A stretch of 13,372 nucleotides of DNA from Thalassiosira profunda (taxonomy: Eukaryota > Bacillariophyta > Thalassiosirophyceae > Thalassiosirales > Thalassiosiraceae): assembly GCA_036939355.1 (NCBI GenBank), contig JALLAP010000997.1, positions 1 through 13,372 on the forward strand, read 5' to 3'. The notes below the pieces were generated by a model that did no database searches, was not told the origin of the DNA, and worked only from the letters and a program-made list of their open reading frames with translations. Both the position numbers and the translations under genes were made by a program. Of the stretch, positions 1 through 7,900 are shown piece by piece; the stretch's first letter is position 1, and each line of letters starts with the position of its first letter.

Positions 1-1
1 G

Positions 2-2052
2 ACGGGAGCGCTAAAGAACGATCCGGATCTGGAGGTGAAGCGCGCCGCGGAGCTGAGGGACATCATCACCAGTTTGGGACCGTTCTTCATCAAGTTGGGT
101 CAGGCGCTCTCGATCCGTCCGGATATTCTGAGCCCGAGGAGCATGGTGGAACTTCAGAAGTTGTGCGACAAGGTGCCCAGCTTCGATTCCAAGATTGCCT
201 TTGCCACAATCGAGAGGGAGCTAGGCAGGCCGGTGGACGAGATATTCAGCGAGATTACGCCGGAGCCTGTGGCAGCGGCTTCTCTTGGACAGGTGTACAA
301 AGCCACGCTCCGTTCCAACGGGGACACGGTGGCCGTCAAAGTTCAGAGACCCCAGGTGTTGGAAACGGTGTCGCTGGATCTGTACCTGGCGCGCGAGCTG
401 GGCATCTTCGCGAGGAGGTTCCCGGCTCTGTCTGATAGGTTGGACGCCGTCGCCCTCCTGGACGAATTCGCCTACCGCTTTTACCAAGAGCTGGATTACA
501 ACTTGGAGTGCGAGAATGGCGAAAAGATGAAGGAGCAAATGAAGGTACTGCCGGACGTCGTTATCCCTGGCAACTATCCCGAGTTCACCTCGCGCAGGGT
601 GCACGTGGCGGAATGGATCGAGGGCGAGAAGTTGAGTCAGAGCACATCAGACGACGTTGGAGCGCTCGTGAACCTGGGCGTCATCACCTACTTGACGCAG
701 CTGTTGGACTTTGGATTCTGTGAGTCTCTCATTTGATGATGCTCCACCCCCACTTGGACTTGCATCAAATGCTCATATCACGTGTTCATTCTTCGCTTTC
801 AAAAACAGTCCACGCCGACCCTCATCCGGGAAATATGATGAGAACAGAAGATGGGAAGCTTTGTATTTTGGACTTTGGATTGATGACAGAGGTTACGGAG
901 AACCAAAAGTATGGCATGATCGAGGCCATTGCTCACTTGTTGAATCGGGACTACACGGAGATTGGAGAAGATTTTGTGAACCTGGACTTCATCCCCGAGG
1001 GTACGGACACGGCGCCGATCGTTCCAGCGCTAACAAAAGTCTTTGATGCGGCGTTGGCCGGAGGAGGCGCCAAGAGCATCAACTTCCAAGACCTTGCTGC
1101 GGACTTGGCGGAGATCACATTCCAGTTTCCCTTCAGGATTCCGCCCTACTTTGCCCTTGTGATCCGGGCCATCGGCGTGCTGGAGGGCATCGCACTAGTT
1201 GGCAATCCCGAGTTTGCAATCATCGACGAAGCCTACCCTTACATCGCCCGCAGATTGATGACAGACAATAGTCCCAGGCTGAAAGCCACGTTGAGGTACA
1301 TGGTGTACGGTCGGGAAGGCTCGTTCGATGCCGAGAAGCTCATCGATCTTTTGCAGGCACTGGAGAAGTTCACGGCCGTGCGCGACGACGGCGATGGATC
1401 CGCGTTCAAGGTGGACGGAGTGCGGGGTACGAAGAATGTGGGCAACGCAGGAGACTTTGCAGGGACGCAGCAAGTCCAGACCGGCCAGGCCTCTGTCGCA
1501 GGGACGGAAACGCCAGAGATGGAGGCCACCGGAGGATACTCGTCAGCGTTGGGCATCGACCTCCGTGCCAGTCAGAGTGAGAGGGACCAGAGCACTGTTC
1601 GCGAAGCTCTGCGATTCTTCTTCTCGCCAGAAGGTGGGGTCTTCCGGGAGTTTATTTCCGAGGAGATCGTTGCTTTTGTGGACGCGTCGGGGAGGGAGGC
1701 AAGCCAGGAGGTCATGATGGCGTTGGGACTCAACAATCTCCCCATGCCATCGCTGATCCGGGCATTGAACCCCACATTGAGCAAAGACGATAAACAGAAC
1801 GTGCAACAAATGAGGAAGCTGGCTCAGTTCCTCCTGGGAGACTTCGAGGGAGCCATCTCGCCGACTGGCGATGGTTTGCAGAGAAACAGTCAGCGGTTGC
1901 GTGAAATTCTTCCGGTCCTCCGCGAGTACGCCCCGGAACTGCGCCAATTCGCTTCGTTGCTGGGAGTTAGGCTGACCGAGAAGGCTCTGTCAAGGGGGTT
2001 GAACTGGGCGTCGTCGAGGTTGGCCTCGAGGTCGGTGATGAGAGGGTCTTAG
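2..2052 (+). CDS. ABC1/UbiB-family atypical protein kinase (ABC1K), probably plastid type; 5' partial, exons 2-719 and 809-2052
   Basis: The frame is open from the first bases, so the N-terminus lies outside the window; 653 residues are present. The ABC1 signatures appear in order: the KxGQ-type motif FIKLGQALSIRPD (about 86-124), the alanine-rich loop AAASLGQVYK (about 272-301), VAVK with the ATP-contact lysine at 338-340, the ExD-type motif QELDYNLE (about 488-511), HADPHPGN (811-834) and the metal-binding DFG (871-879). HADPHPGN is completed only by removing intron 720-808. The family comprises atypical kinases/ATPases; plant and algal plastid members act at plastoglobules or thylakoids in prenyl-quinone and tocopherol metabolism and in photo-acclimation, while mitochondrial members support ubiquinone synthesis. 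The long C-terminal extension (residues beyond about 1300, including a loop rich in G, T, Q and E) and the similarity around the kinase core suggest a plastid ABC1K1/ABC1K3-like member, but the transit peptide is not visible. Gene end is convergent with the minus-strand gene 79 bases away. Family assignment is very sure; subfamily is not. Confidence 0.93.
720..808 (+). other. Intron of the ABC1 kinase gene (89 bases)
   Basis: The donor is GTGAGT at 720-725 and the acceptor is AAAACAG ending at 808. The intron splits a codon after its first base; the joined TTC phenylalanine leads straight into the family-invariant HADPHPGN motif. Unspliced, the frame stops at 734-736. Confidence 0.92.
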
Positions 2053-2131
2053 TCGGAAGGGGTGGCAACAGTTTTGTAGAGTGAAGCATTTGTTATATGG
2101 CAACTTACAACGCCTGAGCGACTACTGCATC

Positions 2132-2813
2132 TTAGAGTGGAGGAACGAGGTGATCGTAGGTGGAACCCTGGATGCAAAAGTCGTGCTCTATGACGTCTTC
2201 TTTGTATGTTGTGATGACTTTGCCGAGGATGCCGGCGTGTAGGTCCGAGCCTCCTTGGTAGACGAAGCGACCCGTCCCAACTGGCTTGACGACTTGTTTC
2301 TCTTGGCTTCCTCGGCTGTTCCTGCTCTTGCTTCTTCCGCTTCTACTTCTCGGGCTTTCGTCCTCTGCTCTGGAGAAATCGAGCTTGGCAATTCCGCTGA
2401 AGAGGGAAAAGACCCCAACAGAGTCATCGATCATGTAGTAGCTGCAGATTGTGTGATTTTGAGCTATGACGTCACAAATCATGTCAGAAGACACCGTGGT
2501 GGGTAGAGTGAATGCCTCATCCTCGTACAGACGGCCCTGTACGAAATGGAACTAACGTTAAGAAGAATGGCACGTGTCGATTGCACAGATATGTTCTGCT
2601 CACATTTATTCGGTGGTACTGTCTGAGACTTTCATCGTGGGAAGACGAGCCTTCCGCCGGATTTTCGTACAGCACCGGCCCGGCGATGCATGGCTCCTCG
2701 AACGTCCATCGTCCAAGCATTCGATGTTGATGTGCGCTGCCACCCAGCCGTGACTGAGCAACTGCTATCAGTCCTTGGAGGATGCCTAGTAGCAATGTGT
2801 GTGAGGAGATCAT
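2132..2813 (-). CDS. Small secreted protein, dirigent/allene-oxide-cyclase-like barrel suspected; exons 2604-2813 and 2536-2132
   Basis: This gene is my reconstruction from two minus-strand open stretches joined by a 67-base GT-AG intron (2537-2603), phase 0 on both sides; neither stretch alone has both a start and a sensible product. The 204-residue product starts with a good signal peptide (MISSHTLLLGILQGLIAVA, cleavage near residue 19-21). Residues 126-150 form an Arg/Ser-rich charged loop. Around it, ICSYYMIDDSVGVFSLFSG (about 100-118) and GTGRFVYQGGSDLHAGILG (about 157-175), followed by a strand ending EHDFCIQG, recall the strand pattern and GG-S/T-x2-hydrophobic-x-G/A-x2-G motif of dirigent and allene-oxide-cyclase-like beta barrels. 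That resemblance is from memory and weak. Cysteines at 42, 91, 101 and 191 could form two disulfides. An in-frame TAG lies just upstream of exon 2, which excludes an unspliced extension. A second in-frame ATG six codons or so upstream of the chosen start is possible. The gene is convergent with the ABC1 kinase and divergent from the lysine-rich gene. Confidence 0.62.
2537..2603 (-). other. Intron of the small secreted protein gene (67 bases)
   Basis: On the minus strand the donor is GTGAGC at 2603-2598 and the acceptor is TTTCGTACAG ending at 2537. The intron lies between codons, joining ...YHRIN to GRLYEDEAF... It contains an in-frame stop (TAG) near its 3' end, so retention would truncate the protein. 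Confidence 0.65.
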
Positions 2814-3277
2814 GTTTTGTTGGTTGGTGCCCTGCATATACCTCCCTGCTGCTTTTTGTGAGCACTTCTCCGTGCCTGTTAAGGAGGGTGGGACGATTGG
2901 GTCAGGACGTGAACGTGGTCGTGATTTGATCCTGCTTCGCCCAGAGAGAGGTGGTTGAGAACCGGTGCGCAACTACTCCTTGGTCGTGGCCTGCTTGAGC
3001 AGTCGTCCAGGAGACTTGAGGTTGGGTAAAGCGGCACTCTCTGAGACTGCAACCCGGTATTCCCAGTGTCAGGTTGCCCAAGCCGCTTGACAACAGAGAG
3101 AGTGCAAAGGAAGAGATCGCACATTCCTCAACAACCGAGACCTCGTCAAGATCTGACATCAAGATCTGACCAAGAGCTGAACAAGAGCTGTTTGCCTTCG
3201 AGGCTCTCCTGATGCACCCATAAAAAAGCAAGAAACACAACACAGAACAACGTTCCCCAAGCAACATCCACATCAAC
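2814..3277. promoter_or_regulatory. Divergent intergenic region between two secreted-protein genes (464 bases)
   Basis: This stretch separates the starts of the minus-strand gene (ATG at 2813) and the plus-strand gene (ATG at 3278), so it should hold both promoters. A TATA-like CATAAAAAAG sits at 3219-3228, about 50-60 bases before the plus-strand ATG, followed by an A/C-rich leader. On the minus strand a CCAAT box (ATTGG at 2896-2900 on the plus strand) lies about 85 bases before the other ATG. A 9-base inverted repeat (GCACTCTCT at 3034-3042, AGAGAGTGC at 3097-3105) and short tandem repeats at 3146-3190 are present. The element roles are inferred from position only. The open frames on the minus strand here have no supporting features. 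Confidence 0.5.
3146..3190. repeat. Two adjacent short tandem repeats upstream of the lysine-rich gene
   Basis: A 13-base unit, TCAAGATCTGACA/C, occurs twice at 3146-3171, followed directly by an 11-base unit AAGAGCTGAAC, complete once and then 8 bases of a second copy (3172-3190). The block lies about 90-130 bases before the ATG at 3278, so it may be promoter material; no binding factor can be named. Confidence 0.7.
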
Positions 3278-3790
3278 ATGGTCCGAATTCTCCTCTTGGC
3301 GGCATTGCTGCTTTTGCTCTCCTTGGGACCTGCCCAAGCGGGTCTGCGAACCATGAATGACTCATTTCATGACGAGTCTCTTCCGGCCGAGAACACCGAT
3401 CCTGTCGACCTTCCGGCCGAGAACACCGGTCCTGTCGACCAAGACTCCTCCTGTCCCACCGATGCAGCCCTGATGCTTGGCACCGATGTGGAATGTTACT
3501 TCACTGCGTGTGATCAAGGTGATAGGAAGCTCGGGGGGCTTCTCGGCCTTTGCGGCAACAATTGCCAGGCTCGCCGCAAAAAGTGGAAGAACAGGTTCAA
3601 GAAGGTGGCCAAGAAGGTCAAGAAGGTTCATTCGAAGCATAAGAAACGCAAGGAGAAGATCAAGGACCATATCAAGGGAACTCTCAACCCCTTCAACGAT
3701 TCGTTTCATCCGGGCGGCGGGTGCCCTCTCACGCTTTCGTTGCCCAGCGATTCCGGAAAGGCTTGCAATTACTGCCTTGTCCAGGAGTAA
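3278..3790 (+). CDS. Secreted lysine-rich, eight-cysteine protein of unknown function
   Basis: I do not recognise the family. The 170-residue product has a clear signal peptide (MVRILLLAALLLLLSLGPAQA, cut after about residue 21). Next comes a short acidic, proline-containing tract with a 10-residue tandem repeat (LPAENTDPVD / LPAENTGPVD, 35-54). Cysteines at 59, 73, 78, 92 and 96 precede a strongly basic segment (residues 99-133, 20 Lys/Arg in 35), with many KK pairs and K-x2-K spacings, likely an amphipathic helix. Cysteines at 149, 163 and 166 follow, giving eight in total, compatible with four disulfides. The pentapeptide NDSFH occurs twice, at 27-31 and 140-144. RKL at 83-85 fits the RxL processing motif described for silaffins. 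A silica-associated or cell-wall polycation, or a cationic membrane-active peptide, are both conceivable; neither is shown. The start is fixed by the signal peptide and by a TATA-like element upstream. No intron is needed. Confidence 0.8.
   Translation: MVRILLLAALLLLLSLGPAQAGLRTMNDSFHDESLPAENTDPVDLPAENTGPVDQDSSCPTDAALMLGTDVECYFTACDQGDRKLGGLLGLCGNNCQARRKKWKNRFKKVAKKVKKVHSKHKKRKEKIKDHIKGTLNPFNDSFHPGGGCPLTLSLPSDSGKACNYCLVQE
3380..3439 (+). repeat. 30-base tandem duplication inside the lysine-rich protein gene
   Basis: Two 30-base units (3380-3409 and 3410-3439) differ at one position (A at 3399, G at 3429), changing Asp to Gly. The near identity points to a recent in-frame duplication; each unit encodes ten residues of the acidic propeptide-like tract. 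Confidence 0.9.
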
Positions 3791-3992
3791 CATCATGCGT
3801 TTCGCGGGACGACAAGATTGAAGCCATCCTACCTGTTTGCAAGCTTCGAGCTGTGTCCGCGCAAGAACTGCACCTGTCTGCCAACTGTCAACCACTCTAG
3901 CCTCGTTGAACTATCTCAAGAGAATGCAAGTCGAGGCAGATAACTCTAGAAACTGTTTGCCGTTTGCCCGATAGCGTTGAACGAGGAAATGT

Positions 3993-4742
3993 CTACCACC
4001 CGCCGCCCCAAAACTTGCGCTCCAGCACGTCCCCCGCGGCCTGCATCACCGAGTCGGCCCAAACGTTCACGTCAATGTCCCCCTCGGCCTCCTCATCCTC
4101 CTCCTCTCCCCCCTCTCCAATGGCTTGCGTCTTCAACTCAACTGCCTGTTGTGTATCTTTCGGATAATAGATATGATTCGACATCCACCTCCCGCTGTTC
4201 AAACATTCTTTCGCGGCGCCGGTGCTTGGGCACGCCGCCATAAGCGTCGTCTCTGCGGTAGGCACGGCACCCTCCACTGTGCCGATGATATCATCAATCA
4301 GATCAGGTTTGTTTGGCAGCTTCCTCCGATCTTCGTCGCTCGCGTCCTCAGCGCCAAGGTATTTGTCCAGTTGCATGAGATATGATGTCACTGACGCTTT
4401 TGTTGCAAAGCAAGCAATGTCGGCATGTTGGAGGGTGTTGACCTGCTCCTTGCCCCACCCATCAGAAGATGATGATGTCGGTACCTCGTCGATGGACAGT
4501 TTCACGCCCGTCATCTTGCAAAATGGGTGCTCCGATAGCGTCGCCGTCAGCCTCTCACTCACGTCGCTGCTAGTAGTAGTATCGATTAGAGCAATGTTGA
4601 TGGTTGTGGATCCGTCGCCCTCGTCGCTGGAGGATTGGCGCAGAGCTGCACTGCGCGGCAGCGACGCGGACAAAAAGGCCTCAGACGCCGCCACAGCGGC
4701 AAGCGCGGAAATGAGTGCCAGCCACTTTGCAAATGAGTTCAT
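3993..4742 (-). CDS. Plastid-targeted protein resembling uroporphyrinogen-III synthase (HemD-like), possibly a shortened form
   Basis: The 249-residue product starts at 4742, giving MNSFAKWLALISALAAVAA, an ER signal peptide, then SEAFLSASLPRSAALRQ: a phenylalanine at the likely cleavage site followed by a Ser/Ala/Arg-rich stretch, the bipartite layout of diatom plastid proteins. The frame is open 37 codons further upstream, but that start would bury the signal. In the mature part, HADIACFATKASVTSYL (107-121 region) resembles the 'DxIxFTSxxAVxxFL' strand-helix of HemD. MAACPSTGAAKECLNSGRW (168-186) followed by YYPKD resembles its 'ACIGPTTAxAAxxxGL...P' segment, and DVNVWADSVMQAA fits the usual C-terminal helix. 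HemD closes hydroxymethylbilane to uroporphyrinogen III in heme and chlorophyll synthesis. The mature length (about 225) is short, the first domain seems reduced, and an acidic EEEDEEAE insert sits at 213-220. It could be a divergent paralogue without activity. Convergent with the lysine-rich gene, 202 bases apart. Confidence 0.72.
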   Translation of the reverse strand: MNSFAKWLALISALAAVAASEAFLSASLPRSAALRQSSSDEGDGSTTINIALIDTTTSSDVSERLTATLSEHPFCKMTGVKLSIDEVPTSSSSDGWGKEQVNTLQHADIACFATKASVTSYLMQLDKYLGAEDASDEDRRKLPNKPDLIDDIIGTVEGAVPTAETTLMAACPSTGAAKECLNSGRWMSNHIYYPKDTQQAVELKTQAIGEGGEEEDEEAEGDIDVNVWADSVMQAAGDVLERKFWGGGW

Positions 4743-4810
4743 CCTTGCACTGGAGAGATCAGTTGATGGGGCGAGGTGTTTGCGGCGGCGATAGGATAGG
4801 GGGTATTGGA

Positions 4811-4856
4811 TGTGGTGATGTGAGGTGATGTGTTGTGATGTTTCACGTTTCACGTG
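4811..4856 (-). promoter_or_regulatory. CACGTG (G-box/E-box) with TTTCACG direct repeat and GTGATG-rich tract, upstream of the HemD-like gene
   Basis: Read on the plus strand, 4811-4840 repeats variants of TGTGATG/GGTGATG, then TTTCACG occurs twice in tandem (4841-4854), and CACGTG sits at 4851-4856, about 110 bases before the ATG at 4742. CACGTG is the core bound by bHLH and bZIP factors and is common in light-regulated plant promoters. Its role here is inferred from position. The whole 4743-4986 spacer holds no coding frame I would support. Confidence 0.35.
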
Positions 4857-4986
4857 GGCAGCTCATTCCTTCGCAGAGAACGATTAGACTCTCTCGCCAA
4901 TGCACCATGCAGTTATCGTTGCTAATGAAGTTATGCAGCTCAATAAAAGGGATCACTTGAAAGGGAGCGCTGCACTGCGGCAGGCT

Positions 4987-7900
4987 CTACTGGAACGGTG
5001 AGCAACACATTACGTGCTGTTTCTGTTCCTTGTTCGATCCGTCCATCCCCCAAGAAGGCTCCATTCCGGTGAGCTGGACGTGACTCTTGCAGATCGTGGC
5101 GGAATCATTCCCGGTGTCGCTAATCTTCACCCAATGATTGCCTCCGAACACAGGAGCGAACTGATCCGGTTCTTTACTGAAGTCAGCGACGTGGCCATCC
5201 ATCGCCGGCATTCCCGGGCCTTCCGGGCAGTAAGCTGCATAAGGACAAAGTTCCATCCGTTTGCCATGTAAGCCGGCAAACTGTTCGCAAAAGGCTTGAG
5301 CGTCGCTGTGAGAGCCGCCTTGCCAACCGCCTTGGTCGAGATTGAACCACATTGGGTTGAAAGTGGAAGAAATGGAGTCCTTGAACGAGCCATCATCCGC
5401 TGTGGAACTATCGCCATCGCTGCCGTTGTCGCTGACAGAGCTTTGGGCTGGCTCCACTGGAGTAACAGCTGTCGTTGCGGGTTGAGAATGATCTTCAGCA
5501 GGAGCTGCGTGGGTTTCGGTGTCATCCTCGCAGCAAAGAATATTTTGCTTCAGTTGCGCCGACGATCCATCAAGGCCCCACGTGGGTTCGCGGTGATTGA
5601 TTTGCATGTACGTCTGGCAAGTCAGTCCGGCGATATTTCCAACCTGGATCCAACCATTCTCTTCGTTTGATACCGGCGCCCATTGAACGCCCTCGAAGGC
5701 GTCCATTTGCAAGTACAACGGCTCTTTCTCTCGCGGCCCATTCGGACAGTAGGCCGATGCGGGACAAAGATGCAATGTGCCATCTCCATGGGGAATAGAT
5801 TCGCAGAATGTGCGCGCGTCGTCGTAGGAGCCCCCATTCCATCCGTACAAGTTGTTGAGCCACGCTGGATGGTGCGTCTCCTCGACTTGTATCTCCCACG
5901 CTGTCATGGATGACCCAGGTTCGTCGTTCGCTCCCTCATCTGGCGCTGTTACAGCTGTGTCTGAAGCATCCTCATTGGAGCTTGGTTCATTTGTGGCATC
6001 GTTGTCTGTAATCGTCTCGACCTGGCTCGCAGGCTCTGGCAGCACCACAAGTCCCGGCCCTGTCACATCTGCATTGTAATTCATTGCTTCCTCTGCCCCT
6101 ACTTCGTCATTGGCAGTATCCACAGCGTCAGCGTGGCCAGAGCCATCGCAGCACATGATATGTCGAGTGATGGCCTCGTTGTTCTCTCCCGAGATCCCCC
6201 AACTTGGAAGCTCTTTCGCTGTAGCAATAATAACAGTGAGGTCAACACAAAGAAGCAATCCTTGTTATGCCACAAAAAAACATACCAGTCTCTGAATACA
6301 GATTGCACACGCCACTGGCCCCAACCTGCACCCAATCGTTGCCATCGCCGTCAATCACTGCCGACCATGACTCTCCTTTGTCTCGCACTCCATCGAGGAG
6401 CTTCCCCATGCCTCCTGGGCAATATCTGCAGCGAGCAATTGCATACGAAAAGGATATGAGATGAGGTCAAAGATCAACCAACAACCTTCCTTCAACTCAG
6501 TTGCAACTCACACATCGTAGGGACAAGGGATGCCCTCGAGATTGGCACAGAAGTCTAGACTGTCTCGGTACGTCTGACCCATCCATCCGCTCTCTCTGTC
6601 ATACCAAACGGGATTGTACGCCTTCGAGACGGATATGTAGAGCTGCGTCGCGTCCATCGCCTCCTGCGTCGTTGCAAATGGAACGTCCTGGTCGGACGAC
6701 GTCGCCTCCTCTTTCACTGGCGGAGGGATCTGCTCGAAGCCGCCCTCGCTGGGCGCAATCGGCGGTTTGGGCGCTCCCTTTGGAGGACCCTTGGCCTTGA
6801 ACACGTGCTTGCCGTCGTTTTCTCCGAGCGAATTCTCGTCGACCGTAATGGGGTGGGAGCGACAGCACATGACGTGCCGCGTCAGAGCCTCGTTGTCCTG
6901 TCCTGACGTGCCCCAGTCCGGATGCCGCCCGTACCGCGACGAATATAGATCGCACACGCCGCCCTTCGATCCAACCTGCACCCATTCGTTCCGATCGTTT
7001 ACCACGGCTGCGTCAGAGCCAAATGTTAGGATACGATCACATAGTGGGCAACAAAAGAGTCAGAACACAACGCACCTGCCCAGCTCTCGCCATCCTCGTC
7101 CATGACGCCCGCGAGGAGGGTGTTTTCGCTCGGACAGTACACTTCGTACGGACAGGGGATGTAGTTGTCGTGAGCGTCGCACCATGTCACCGCCTCTGCG
7201 TAAGTCTGGCCCGTCCATCCTGTGGATCGGTCGTACCACACGGGTCGATAAGCCGCGGAGATCTTTTGGAACAATTTGCCCATGCTGTGTTCCTTTGTTC
7301 CTTGTCCATTGCTCATTGCAGGGTGCTCGTTCGGGTGGCTCTTCTCCCAATCGACCTTCTGCTTCTCTCGCCAGTCCTCCTCGGCCTTCCAGTCTGGCAA
7401 CGGCGGCGCGCGCTTGTGCCGGACCTCCTCGAACCCGTTCGTGATCGCGGACAGGACGCTCGCCGCGACAAGCAAAAATAAGATCAGGGCGCTGCAGTAC
7501 ATCATCGACTGTCGGAACTTCTTGCTCCGAAAGATGGGGTAGCGGTAGCGGCCCGGCCGGCGCTGGTAGAAATGGTGCTCCAGTCCCTCGTGCGTATCAG
7601 GCGTCACCCCAAGCTCGTCGCAGAGGTCGTCGAACGCGCCGATGGTGTCTTCGTTGTCGTTGCTCTTTCGCCGCATCGACTTGTCGCGGTCGAGGATGTG
7701 CATCCCATACACCGCAGATCCGGCGTCGCTCCCCGCCCCGGTGTCCATCCGCTCGTGCGGTATTCCGTACTCCAAATCTTCCCGCTCCTCGTTTTGCACG
7801 CCCATTCCATCGTCGGACAGCTTCTTGTGGTAGTCCTGAAAAGAGTAGTCGTTCTCGAAATCTCCCGCGTCCTTCTGAATATCGGACCCACGCGACATGG

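Larger units (their letters stand above)
4999..7250 (-). repeat. Four tandem six-cysteine ectodomain units (D1-D4)
   Basis: Approximate coding spans are D1 7250-6862, D2 6621-6148, D3 5871-5527 and D4 5361-4999, the first two interrupted by introns. All four keep six cysteines in the order C ... CP-x3-YC ... C ... CC. D1 and D2 share PVWYDR-x2-GW-x-GQTY, GESW and DNEA/NNEA-(L/I)TRH; D3 and D4 share GG-S-x2-DA, AYCP-x-GP and QKQ/LKQ before the last CC. The pairwise likeness suggests an early duplication followed by duplication of each type. Confidence 0.82.

Noticed and set aside
2902..3354. A 150-codon minus-strand frame with a short hydrophobic stretch
   Set aside because: The stretch is the complement of the signal-peptide region and promoter of the gene at 3278, and the frame has no start context or domain.
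3362..3895. A 177-codon minus-strand frame
   Set aside because: It is the shadow of the lysine-rich gene; lysine codons read antisense give the leucine-rich tract seen.
4743..4853. N-terminal extension of the HemD-like protein from an ATG at 4853
   Set aside because: It would place 37 polar residues before a clear signal peptide and would consume the promoter region.
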